NCBI GenBank assembly: GCA_947501045.1
Contig: CANMUI010000001.1
Span: 620,001 to 684,000 of the forward strand
Origin: an uncultured Psychrobacter sp.
GTDB lineage: Bacteria > Pseudomonadota > Gammaproteobacteria > Pseudomonadales > Moraxellaceae
DNA length: 64,000 nt
Reading direction: 5' to 3'
Position 1 is the stretch's first letter. Each line of letters starts with the position of its first letter. The notes under the pieces were generated by a model. The model saw only the letters and a list, made by a program, of their open reading frames with translations. It was not told where the DNA came from and ran no database searches. Shown piece by piece: positions 36,301 through 43,847 of the stretch. Made by a program: the position numbers and the translations under genes.

Positions 36301-37060
36301 CATCGTGGCCCAGCCGCGAAAAATCATTTCAAGCCCTACGTGGTCAGGTATCGAGTCGGATGAGGTGAGCTATAACGCCGGTTATACCAACGTTCATGAG
36401 CTGATTCCTTGGCGCACCATTACTGGCCGCCAGCAGTTTTATCAAGACCATCCTTGGATGCAAGCGTTTGGCGAGCAAATGCAGCAGTATCGTCCACCTA
36501 TTGATACCAAAACTACAGAAATTATCAAAAACGCTAAGCCCAATGGTAATAAAGAGATTGTGCTGAACTTTTTAACGCCGCATCAAAAATGGGGTATTCA
36601 CAGTACTTACTCTGAAAACCTAATGATGCTAACACTTAGCCGCGGTGGTCCTTGTGTTTGGATGTCGGAAGTGGATGCCCAAAAGGCGGATATCGTCGAT
36701 AACGACTGGATTGAGGTTTTCAATGCCAACGGCGCTATTACTGCTCGCGCTATTGTCAGTCAGCGCGTCAAAGAAGGCATGGTGATGATGTATCACGCGC
36801 AAGAAAAGCTGGTTAACGTACCAGGCTCGCAGCAAACGGGTATTCGCGGCGGTATTCATAACTCGGTCACTCGTACTATCTTGAAGCCGACCCATATGAT
36901 TGGTAGCTACGCGCAGCAGTCTTATGGCTTCAACTACTATGGGACGGTGGGCTGTAATCGTGATGAGTTTGTGGTGATTCGCAAGATGTCAAAAATCGAC
37001 TGGTTGGAAGAAAAACCGGATGATGCCCTACCGCGTCCACTACCAACGACTATTGATTGA
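33305..37060 (+). CDS. narG: respiratory nitrate reductase alpha subunit NarG
   Basis: A 1251-residue molybdo-bis-MGD enzyme, full length for the membrane-bound nitrate reductase family. The N-terminal FS0 [4Fe-4S] ligands lie in STHGVNCTGSCSWK (His plus two Cys) with the last Cys in PRGCPRGAS. The active-site region includes YCDLPPASPMTWGEQTDVPE with the Asp that binds molybdenum. It reduces nitrate to nitrite on the cytoplasmic side with electrons from NarH. A NarL palindrome and three 14-bp repeats lie upstream. It is the first gene of narGHJI. Confidence 0.98.
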   Translation: MSHLLDQFRFFTRKKGEFSDAHGETRDESRAWENTYRSRWQYDKVVRSTHGVNCTGSCSWKIFVKNGLVTWETQQTDYPETRPDLPNHEPRGCPRGASYSWYMYSANRVKYPKVRKPLLKLWREAKARYPDPVDAWESIVEDPIKAEQYKSKRGLGGFIRSTWAEVNEIIAASNVYTAKTYGPDRIIGFSPIPAMSMVSYAAGTRYLSLIGGACLSFYDWYCDLPPASPMTWGEQTDVPESADWYNSDYIIAWGSNVPQTRTPDAHFFTEVRYKGTKTVSIMPDYAEMAKLTDLWLNPKQGTDAAVAQAFCHVIIKEFYLKKPSDYFLDYAKRYTDLPILVMLEGEEGARRPGRYLRASDLVANLDQENNPEWKTIGLNNDGELVSPLGSVGYRWGEKGRWNLEQKNGATGKEIDLTLTLKDSNETCQVGFDYFGHVDHPHFTSVPGEPIQHRVVPCKTIELADGTTAKVATVFDLMVANLGVDNGVGGEHVTDDYNDASVPGTPAWQEVITGLSRERVIQVAREFAENAHKTHGKSMIIIGAGMNHWYHLDMNYRGVINMLMLCGCVGKSGGGWAHYVGQEKLRPQTGWLPLAFALDWQRPPRHMNGTSFFYAHSSQWRHETISAHEILSPNANKKFFPEHMLDYNIQAERAGWLPSAPQLNRNPLTIAAEAQAKGKGVEEHVVDELHDGSLRFACESPDNPANFPRNMFIWRSNLLGSSGKGHEYMLHYFLGTRNGLLNDENPTGHLQPKEVDWVEKGPTGKLDLVVALDFRMSSTCLYSDIVLPTATWYEKDDMNTSDMHPFIHPLTAATDPAWESKTDWEIYKGIAKTFSELTKGHLGVETDVVTLPMQHDSPGELAQPFGGTDWKTAGEKPVPGKNCPMIKIVERDYPNTYKKFTSMGPALEKLGNGSKGLNWDMKTEVKQLGDLNHRVTEPGISEGRPRINTAIDASEMILMLAPETNGHVAVKGWAALSEFTGRDHTHLAKSSEHEKIRFKNIVAQPRKIISSPTWSGIESDEVSYNAGYTNVHELIPWRTITGRQQFYQDHPWMQAFGEQMQQYRPPIDTKTTEIIKNAKPNGNKEIVLNFLTPHQKWGIHSTYSENLMMLTLSRGGPCVWMSEVDAQKADIVDNDWIEVFNANGAITARAIVSQRVKEGMVMMYHAQEKLVNVPGSQQTGIRGGIHNSVTRTILKPTHMIGSYAQQSYGFNYYGTVGCNRDEFVVIRKMSKIDWLEEKPDDALPRPLPTTID

Positions 37061-37129
37061 TAGCTAGTAGCACATTTTATATTAATACTTTCTATATCAG
37101 TACTTATATGAGTACTTGGAGCACACCTT

Positions 37130-38668
37130 ATGAAAATTCGTTCACAAGTCGGCATGGTGCTTAACCTCGATAAATGTATCGGTTGTCACACTTGCTCGGT
37201 CACTTGCAAAAACGTTTGGACCACTCGCGAGGGGATGGAATATGCTTGGTTCAATAATGTTGAGTCCAAGCCCGGTATCGGTTATCCCAAAGAGTGGGAG
37301 AATCAAAATAAATGGAGGGGCGGCTGGATTCGTAATGCCAACGGCACTATAAATCCGCGCATCGGTGGTAAGTTTAGGGTACTGGCTAATATCTTTGCCA
37401 ACCCTGACTTGCCTGAGATCGATGATTATTATGAGCCGTTTGATTTTGATTATCAGCATCTACATACCGCGCCCATCGGTAATTACTCACCCATCGCCCG
37501 TCCGCGCTCAGTCATCACCGGCAAGCGTATGCAAAAGATTGAATGGGGACCGAACTGGGAGGAGATCTTGGGCTCGGAGTTTGAAAAGCGCCGCAAAGAC
37601 AAGAACTTTGACAATATTCAAGCCGATATTTATGGACAGTACGAAAACACCTTTATGATGTATTTGCCGCGTCTGTGCGAGCATTGCCTCAATCCTACTT
37701 GCGTGGCGGCGTGTCCTAGCGGCGCGATTTATAAACGTGAAGAGGATGGTATCGTCCTCATTGACCAAGAAAAATGTCGCGGCTGGCGCATGTGTATCTC
37801 AGGCTGTCCTTACAAAAAGATTTACTACAACTGGAAGTCGGGCAAGTCAGAAAAATGTATCTTTTGCTATCCACGGATTGAGGCGGGCATGCCAACGGTT
37901 TGTTCTGAGACCTGTGTTGGCCGTATCCGCTATCTAGGCGTGCTTTTATATGATGCAGACAAGATCGCCGCTGCTGCTAGCGTCCCTAATGAGCAAGATC
38001 TTTATCAAGCACAGTTGGATATATTTTTAGATCCTAACGATCCTGTGGTTATCGCTCAAGCACTAAAAGATGGTGTTCCGCAGTCGGTTATTGACTCGGC
38101 ACAAAAATCCCCAGTTTATAAGCTGGCGATGGATTGGAAGCTTGCGTTACCGCTACATCCGGAGTATCGCACCTTACCCATGGTCTGGTATGTACCGCCA
38201 TTATCACCGATTCAAAACGCGGCCGAAGCGGGCAAAGTAGGTATGGATGGTCTCATCCCTGATGTCGATAGCCTGCGTACTCCGCTACGCTACTTGGCAA
38301 ACATGCTCACCGCAGGTGATGAAGCACCGGTACGTTTGGCGCTAAAACGTCTGCTGGCTATGCGTAGCTACAAGCGTATGCAGCTGGTCGAAAAGCAAGA
38401 AGTGCAAAGCATCTTGGATGATGTCGGTCTGACCAAGCATCAAGTGGAAGAGATGTACCGCTACCTTGCTATTGCCAACTATGAGGATCGCTTTGTCATT
38501 CCGACCGCGCATCGTGAAGAGGCATTGAGTGATGCTTTTGCTGAGCGTAATGGTTGCGGCTTTAGCTTTGGTGAGGGCTGTTCAGGACAATCTGACAATA
38601 GTATGTTCGGACAACGCAAAACCAACCGTCGTGATTTTATCGATACCGTACAAAAGTGGGAGGCCTAA
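37130..38668 (+). CDS. narH: respiratory nitrate reductase beta subunit NarH
   Basis: A 512-residue iron-sulphur protein carrying four clusters. Cys motifs are CIGCHTCSVTCKN, CEHCLNPTCVAACP, CRGWRMCISGCPYK and CIFCYPRIEAG followed by CSETC. The Trp in CRGW replaces a Cys, giving the [3Fe-4S] cluster known for this family. It carries electrons from the NarI haems to NarG. Length matches E. coli NarH (512). It begins 69 nt after narG and ends 1 nt before narJ. Confidence 0.98.
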   Translation: MKIRSQVGMVLNLDKCIGCHTCSVTCKNVWTTREGMEYAWFNNVESKPGIGYPKEWENQNKWRGGWIRNANGTINPRIGGKFRVLANIFANPDLPEIDDYYEPFDFDYQHLHTAPIGNYSPIARPRSVITGKRMQKIEWGPNWEEILGSEFEKRRKDKNFDNIQADIYGQYENTFMMYLPRLCEHCLNPTCVAACPSGAIYKREEDGIVLIDQEKCRGWRMCISGCPYKKIYYNWKSGKSEKCIFCYPRIEAGMPTVCSETCVGRIRYLGVLLYDADKIAAAASVPNEQDLYQAQLDIFLDPNDPVVIAQALKDGVPQSVIDSAQKSPVYKLAMDWKLALPLHPEYRTLPMVWYVPPLSPIQNAAEAGKVGMDGLIPDVDSLRTPLRYLANMLTAGDEAPVRLALKRLLAMRSYKRMQLVEKQEVQSILDDVGLTKHQVEEMYRYLAIANYEDRFVIPTAHREEALSDAFAERNGCGFSFGEGCSGQSDNSMFGQRKTNRRDFIDTVQKWEA

Positions 38669-38669
38669 C

Positions 38670-39554
38670 ATGAATAAGTCTCAGTTTAATTCCAATATAG
38701 TTGATGCGCCAATGATGTTGCCTAGTATTGCAGACTCGGAGCTAAAAATACTAAAGGTACTTAGCTTACTTATTGATTATCCCACTAACGAGCTGTTTAC
38801 TGGGGACACACTAGCAGACTGTGCCGAGATTGTAGCGACATCTGAATTAATTAGCCCACAGGTGCGTAAGCAAATTATTGATCTGATTGAAGATTTAATT
38901 GATACCGGATCTCTTGAGGCGCAGGCTCGCTACGACGGACTGTTTGAGCGTGGTCGTTCTTTATCGCTGTGGCTATTTGAGCATGTGCATGGAGAGTCAC
39001 GTGATCGCGGTCAAGCTATGGTTGATTTAATGAATCAGTATGAAGAAGCAGGCTTTGAGATTGGTATTAAAGAGCTGCCTGATTTTCTGCCTATGTATTT
39101 AGAGTTTTTGGCCTATAAAGCTACAGCGATTAATGATGATATTCAGATTCGCATGGATATTGCTGATGTCAGTCATATTATCGCCCTACTTGCTGCTCGT
39201 CTTGAAGGACGCGGCAGTATCTATCAAGGCTGCTTTAATGCGCTACTGCAAATTGCAGGCAAGTCGCTTGATGTGATCGAAGAGTACCAAGAAAAGATCA
39301 GTAAAGAGAAGCGTGATGATACTTTTGAAGCGATAGATAAAGAGTGGGAAGAGGAAGTCGTTGACTTTATGGACGCCAAGCAAGAAGAGCGTTGCCCTTC
39401 ACAGACGAGTACTCAAAACCTTGCCGCCCAAAAATTAACGACTAAGGCAGGCATCAAAGCTGGCGTTAGAAAGCCTGCCGCGCCCATGGTTGATGCCCCT
39501 GTGCACTGGGTAGATTTTAAACAAAGCCCGAAACACAAATCATCGGTCAATTAA
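38670..39554 (+). CDS. narJ: nitrate reductase assembly chaperone NarJ
   Basis: A protein of about 294 residues with the all-helical NarJ/TorD-type fold; the diagnostic segment is FEHVHGESRDRGQAM followed by GIKELPDFLPMYLEFL. NarJ guides insertion of the molybdenum cofactor and FS0 into NarG before it attaches to NarI. It is longer than E. coli NarJ (236), with an additional C-terminal tail of about 60 polar residues (EERCPSQTSTQN and beyond). The start at 38670 is 1 nt after the narH stop; the longer frame from 38529 overlaps narH and is rejected. Confidence 0.95.
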   Translation: MNKSQFNSNIVDAPMMLPSIADSELKILKVLSLLIDYPTNELFTGDTLADCAEIVATSELISPQVRKQIIDLIEDLIDTGSLEAQARYDGLFERGRSLSLWLFEHVHGESRDRGQAMVDLMNQYEEAGFEIGIKELPDFLPMYLEFLAYKATAINDDIQIRMDIADVSHIIALLAARLEGRGSIYQGCFNALLQIAGKSLDVIEEYQEKISKEKRDDTFEAIDKEWEEEVVDFMDAKQEERCPSQTSTQNLAAQKLTTKAGIKAGVRKPAAPMVDAPVHWVDFKQSPKHKSSVN

Positions 39555-39571
39555 CGTTAAGGAGATAAGAC

Positions 39572-40297
39572 ATGGATATTGCAGGTCCTAACTTAGAGGC
39601 TTTAGCCAGCCTAAATTGGCTACAGATATTCCTTTTCGGTGTTTATCCTTATATTGCTTTGGCCATCGCAATCGTCGGTACTTGGGTGCGTTTTGACTTA
39701 TCGCAGTATTCATGGAAGTCTGGATCTTCACAGATGCTCAGAACCAAAAATATGCGCTGGGCAAGTAATCTGTTTCATGTAGGCATCATTATAGTGCTTC
39801 TTGGTCATCTGTTTGGGCTATTAACCCCGCATGTTCTTTATGATCGATTTATCAGTGCTGGTAACAAACAGATTGCAGCCGTAGTCGTTGGCGGTATTGC
39901 TGGGGTGTTCTGCTGGATTGGGTTGGCTATGCTCTTGTGGCGACGCTTTACCGATGATCGTATTTCCAACACTTCAAACTTCTCAGACAAGCTAGTACTC
40001 GTATTACTGTTCGTTCAGCTTAATTTGGGCTTGATAACTATCTTTACCTCAGCTCAGCATTTAGATGGACTGACGATGCTCAACTATGCCGGCTGGGCGC
40101 AGGATATTACCGTGTTAAGACCTATTCAAGCTGCTGCTCGTATTGAACAAGCCGATCTAATTTATCAGCTGCATATGGCGTTAGGCATTACCCTCATTAT
40201 GATTTTTCCGTTTACCAGACTCATTCATATTATTAGTGCACCCGTTTGGTATTTAGGTCGCCGTTATCAGATTGTTAGACAAAAGCAGTCGCAGTAG
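39572..40297 (+). CDS. narI: respiratory nitrate reductase gamma subunit NarI
   Basis: A 241-residue membrane cytochrome b with five transmembrane helices. The histidine pairs that hold the two haems are visible in WASNLFHVGIIIVLLGHLFG and in YQLHMALGITLI with TRLIHIIS. It oxidises quinol at the periplasmic side and anchors NarGH. The ribosome-binding site AAGGAG precedes the ATG. It is the last structural gene of the complex; hmp follows with its own promoter. Confidence 0.97.
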   Translation: MDIAGPNLEALASLNWLQIFLFGVYPYIALAIAIVGTWVRFDLSQYSWKSGSSQMLRTKNMRWASNLFHVGIIIVLLGHLFGLLTPHVLYDRFISAGNKQIAAVVVGGIAGVFCWIGLAMLLWRRFTDDRISNTSNFSDKLVLVLLFVQLNLGLITIFTSAQHLDGLTMLNYAGWAQDITVLRPIQAAARIEQADLIYQLHMALGITLIMIFPFTRLIHIISAPVWYLGRRYQIVRQKQSQ

Positions 40298-40391
40298 AGG
40301 TAACAGTAGTAAGAATGCAGTCAATAGAAATAGCAGTAATAGAAACGGTCACAATAGTGATACAACATTGGTTTTATAAGAGCGATATCAT

Positions 40392-40414
40392 AAAATTCAT
40401 TTTAAATGAATCTT
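40392..40414. promoter_or_regulatory. NsrR-type operator over the hmp promoter
   Basis: A 23-bp palindrome with half sites AAAATTCATTT and AAATGAATCTT around a central T. It agrees at 20 of 23 positions with the E. coli-type NsrR 11-1-11 consensus. It abuts a likely -10 box (TATGAT, 40414-40419), so binding would block RNA polymerase until NO destroys the NsrR cluster. The hmp ATG is 48 nt downstream. Confidence 0.7.
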
Positions 40415-40462
40415 ATGATAAAATTTAACCAATACTCAATTACTATCACTAAGGAAAACATA

Positions 40463-41662
40463 ATGGCTTCACCAAAAACTATCGAAATCGTCAAAGCAAC
40501 GGTACCTGTACTTGAAGAGCATGGCACTGCAATCACCACCGTGTTTTATCAAAACATGTTCGCTGAGCACCCTGAGCTGTTAGATATCTTTAACGAGACC
40601 AATCAAAAACTTGGACGTCAACAAACTGCCCTTGCAACTACAGTTTTGGCGGCAGCAAAACATCTCGAAAACTTGGCGGTTTTATTGCCAGAAGTGACGC
40701 AAATTAGCCATAAGCACCGCGCTTTGCAAATCCTCCCTGAGCATTATCCTATCGTTGGCAAGCACTTACTTGGCGCGATAAAAGAGGTGCTGGGAGAGGC
40801 GGCGAACGATGACATTATGGAGGCTTGGACAGAGGCGTATGATGAGATCGCTGACGTCTTTATCCAGTTAGAGGATGATATGTATGAGCAGGCGATGTGG
40901 GATGGTTTTATGCCTTTTAAAGTGGTAGAGAAGTCAGCTGCCGCGCAAGATATTGCAGCCTTCACCGTCGCTCCGGTTAATGATAAGTCGGAAAACAAGC
41001 AAACTATCGATTTAAGCCAGCTTAACCTTACTGCTGGTCAATATATCACCGTCAAAACCGATCCTGAAGATAGCGATCATTTAGCCCTGCGTCATTATTC
41101 TTTAAATTCAACCGATACCGATAAAGGTATTCAGTTTGCGGTAAGACGTGATAATCGTGACGGGCATTATGGTCTAGTGTCCAACCATTTGCATGATGAG
41201 GTTGAAGTTGGCGATACTATTTTATTATCGGCTCCTGCTGGCGACTTTGCTTTAAACAAAGACTTAGTCAAACAAAACGATGTTCCGCTGGTGCTTATCA
41301 GTGCAGGCGTCGGGGTAACACCTATCTTAGCAATGTTAGAGGAGCAGGTAACGAGCAATCCAAAAAGACCTATTATCTGGGTTTATGCTTGCCAAAATGA
41401 GAAGCATCATGCTTTTAAAGACCAAGTTGATAAGCTTTTAGAGTCAGCTGAGCAGGTGCAAAAGCGTATTTTTTATTTTGAAGACAACCAAATACTAGAC
41501 GACACTTATCTTGCAACCTTACCTAAGCCTGCCGATATTTATGTTTGCGGCTCCATGCCGTTTATGGAGAGCATGATTGATGGCTTGGTAATGCTTAAAC
41601 ATGGCACTGACAATGTTCATTACGAACCATTTGGTCCCAAAATGAGCTTGCAAGCCTCTTAG
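40463..41662 (+). CDS. hmp: flavohemoglobin (nitric oxide dioxygenase)
   Basis: A 399-residue protein: an N-terminal globin (TVFYQNMF with the B10 Tyr; proximal His in HKHRALQILPEHYP), then a FAD domain (RHYSLNS) and an NAD(P)H domain (GVGVTPILAMLEE). Size matches E. coli Hmp (396). It oxidises NO to nitrate aerobically and reduces NO slowly without oxygen, protecting the cell from NO made during nitrate respiration. ATG 40463 follows AAGGAAAA; the upstream in-frame ATG at 40406 lies inside the NsrR operator and is rejected. The operator at 40392-40414 indicates NO-responsive control. Confidence 0.96.
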   Translation: MASPKTIEIVKATVPVLEEHGTAITTVFYQNMFAEHPELLDIFNETNQKLGRQQTALATTVLAAAKHLENLAVLLPEVTQISHKHRALQILPEHYPIVGKHLLGAIKEVLGEAANDDIMEAWTEAYDEIADVFIQLEDDMYEQAMWDGFMPFKVVEKSAAAQDIAAFTVAPVNDKSENKQTIDLSQLNLTAGQYITVKTDPEDSDHLALRHYSLNSTDTDKGIQFAVRRDNRDGHYGLVSNHLHDEVEVGDTILLSAPAGDFALNKDLVKQNDVPLVLISAGVGVTPILAMLEEQVTSNPKRPIIWVYACQNEKHHAFKDQVDKLLESAEQVQKRIFYFEDNQILDDTYLATLPKPADIYVCGSMPFMESMIDGLVMLKHGTDNVHYEPFGPKMSLQAS

Positions 41663-41707
41663 TTTTAAAACCTTTTTTGATATTATTAACCAGTAGCGGA
41701 GCTAACT

Positions 41708-42709
41708 ATGACGGTCAATACTTATATTCCAACCACACCCATTGATACGGATACTCGCGCCGCTACTGCTGCGATGGGCGCTGGCCGCGATGAAGATATT
41801 ATCCGTATCATGCCAACAAGCGCGGATCTCAAAAAACCGCATTCAGATAAGGAGTTTATTGAAAGGGCAATGGCGGATGAGCGCAATAACCACAGCAACC
41901 TGATTGCTTCAAGCCGTGATGAGCTGCCTTCGGTCACCGTTAATGGCGTGATGATTGATCGAACTGCTATCGCTCAAGAGCTACAATACCATCCAGCACA
42001 GAACAAAGAGGACGCGCTATTTTTGGCGACGCAAGCGCTAGTGGTGCGTGAATTATTGAAACTGGCAGTATTGAATGATCCTAGCCTCGGTGAGTCCGCT
42101 TGGGAGAAAGATGAGGAACAAGCCATATCCGCTTTGATTGATAAAAACGTACAAGCGGCCACCCCTGATATGGAGACCTGTGAGCGTTATTATCAGCAGA
42201 ATATCAGTGATTACAAGACCGATCCCATTATGTCTGTCCGTCATATTTTATTGGCTTGTCTGCCAGAAGATGGTGACGAGCGTTTAAAGCTTAAAAAAAC
42301 CGCTTATGAGCTTATTGAGCAGATAAAAAGTGATAAAAACTCTGACGCTGAGTTTATTGAGTTAGCTCGTCAGTATTCAGCTTGCCCATCAAGGGAGCAG
42401 GGCGGCGAGTTAGGCACTATCAATAAAGGCCAAACTGTTCCTGAATTTGAGAGCACTTTATTTAAGTTAGATCAAGGTCTTGCGCCAAGTCCCATTGAGA
42501 GCCGCTACGGATTTCATATCGTTGAGGTGTTAGACAAACAGCCCGGCATTCAGATGACTTATGAGCAAGTTAGTCCAGCGATACACAATAAGCTGAGCCA
42601 ACAAGCCTTTCATCAGTCCCTTTGTGACTACCTGTTTACCTTAGCGAATGAGGCCGATATAGAAGGTATTGAGATGACCCTTGATCAAGAAAACATTTAT
42701 CGTGGTTAG
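41708..42709 (+). CDS. PpiC-type (parvulin) peptidyl-prolyl isomerase of the nar locus
   Basis: A 333-residue protein: an N-terminal helical region of about 170 residues and a parvulin domain (about 180-290) with SVRHILLACLPEDG, GGELGTINKGQTVPEFE and SRYGFHIVEV, the usual parvulin signature segments. No signal peptide is seen, so it is cytoplasmic. A PpiC-type gene directly follows narI in Pseudomonas aeruginosa and was proposed to help nitrate reductase mature; here hmp sits between, but the linkage is kept. Substrate is unknown. Confidence 0.85.
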   Translation: MTVNTYIPTTPIDTDTRAATAAMGAGRDEDIIRIMPTSADLKKPHSDKEFIERAMADERNNHSNLIASSRDELPSVTVNGVMIDRTAIAQELQYHPAQNKEDALFLATQALVVRELLKLAVLNDPSLGESAWEKDEEQAISALIDKNVQAATPDMETCERYYQQNISDYKTDPIMSVRHILLACLPEDGDERLKLKKTAYELIEQIKSDKNSDAEFIELARQYSACPSREQGGELGTINKGQTVPEFESTLFKLDQGLAPSPIESRYGFHIVEVLDKQPGIQMTYEQVSPAIHNKLSQQAFHQSLCDYLFTLANEADIEGIEMTLDQENIYRG

Positions 42710-42738
42710 GTGCATCTTCACATATTTTTATGAGTAGT

Positions 42739-43215
42739 CTAACGCCCCTCATCTGGGCGTTTAACGTGCTCTGAGCTGGCTTCATAAACAGCGTCCAGCT
42801 CACCTTCTGTCAGATACTTCTCAGCTATAGGAAATAGCTCGCGCTCCTCAAAGCGAATGTGATCGTAGAGTAGAGTACCTAATTCTCTAACCTGTATGGC
42901 GGTCACACTTTTATTTTCAGACGGCTCAGAAATTTCAGCTTCTGTTATGATTTTATGCAACGATTTATGTTGTTCATCAAGGGTATCCAGTGCCGCTGCT
43001 ACCTCAGCTTGGTCTTGATAAGGTTGTAGCGCGGCTCCGAGCAGATGATCTTCAATATGAAAATGGTTTTGCATATCGTCGATATAAGAGGTCAGATTGT
43101 GCCAGTGTTTGATAATTTCTTGCGGCTCATCAACACATTCTTTTGCATGACGAGATAGATTTAAACCCAAATGATGCTGGCGCGATAAGGGCTGTAGTTG
43201 ATTGGCGCGTTTCAT
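42739..43215 (-). CDS. hemerythrin HHE-domain protein
   Basis: A 158-residue four-helix protein with hemerythrin ligand residues: H in SRQHH, H-x3-ED in HFHIEDHLLG, H in LDEQHKSLH, and H-x3-E in YDHIRFEERELFP. A diiron site binding O2 or NO is likely. Its position beside the nitrate reductase and flavohemoglobin genes suggests handling of NO or repair of iron centres, as proposed for other HHE proteins, but this is inference. GGAG precedes the ATG. It is convergent with the ppiC gene (29-nt gap) and divergent from the CopD-like gene. Confidence 0.85.
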   Translation of the reverse strand: MKRANQLQPLSRQHHLGLNLSRHAKECVDEPQEIIKHWHNLTSYIDDMQNHFHIEDHLLGAALQPYQDQAEVAAALDTLDEQHKSLHKIITEAEISEPSENKSVTAIQVRELGTLLYDHIRFEERELFPIAEKYLTEGELDAVYEASSEHVKRPDEGR

Positions 43216-43268
43216 CGTTGAATACTCCAGTCTAAAGTAAATGAAAATTATAAAAGTTTTGGAGGGCT

Positions 43269-43709
43269 ATGCTTAACTATATACTAATCGCGCACTTATT
43301 GGGTGCCACTATTTGGACAGGCGGTCATCTGATTTTGGCATTGGTCATACTGCCCAAAGCCCTAGCATCGCGTAATGTTGAGGTGTTATTGCAGTTTGAA
43401 GAGCCGTTTGAAAAGATAGGTATGCCCGCTTTAGGGGTTCAGATCATCACCGGCCTTTGGATGGCGTATCAACTACTACCTAATATAGGCAGCTGGTTTA
43501 CTCTTGATAATGATTTGAGTGTGCTTATTAGTCTTAAGCTTTTATTATTGTTATTGACCTTTTTGGTCGCTTTGCACGCCCGATTCTACATGATCCCTAA
43601 GCTGTCCGCTGATACGCTCAAAGCCTTTTCGGTAAATATTACTTTAGTTACTTCGTTTTCAGTCGCTTTTGTCATCGTTGGTACGCTGTTTCGTACTGGG
43701 TTTGGTTAA
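43269..43709 (+). CDS. CopD-like four-helix membrane protein
   Basis: A 146-residue integral membrane protein with four transmembrane helices and conserved-looking histidines in the first (IAHLLGATIWTGGHL). The pattern fits the CopD/YcnJ-like domain (copper resistance protein D family), whose members may bind haem or copper. It diverges from the hemerythrin gene across 53 nt. A bidirectional terminator follows. Substrate cannot be read from sequence. Confidence 0.65.
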   Translation: MLNYILIAHLLGATIWTGGHLILALVILPKALASRNVEVLLQFEEPFEKIGMPALGVQIITGLWMAYQLLPNIGSWFTLDNDLSVLISLKLLLLLLTFLVALHARFYMIPKLSADTLKAFSVNITLVTSFSVAFVIVGTLFRTGFG

Positions 43710-43764
43710 AGACGTATTTTTCGGAAAAATAGCTTCTATAACTTATAAACTAAAATCTATAAAC

Positions 43765-43798
43765 AAAAAAATCGGCCTGCGCACAGACCGATTTACTT
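43765..43798. terminator. bidirectional terminator
   Basis: AAATCGG (43769-43775) pairs with CCGATTT (43788-43794), with an inner CTG/CAG stem, an A-run before and T-rich sequence after, between the convergent CopD-like and amidohydrolase genes. Confidence 0.75.
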
Positions 43799-43847
43799 TA
43801 TTATGAGACTAAATTATAAAACTAAGTATTATAAAGTTAAGACATGA

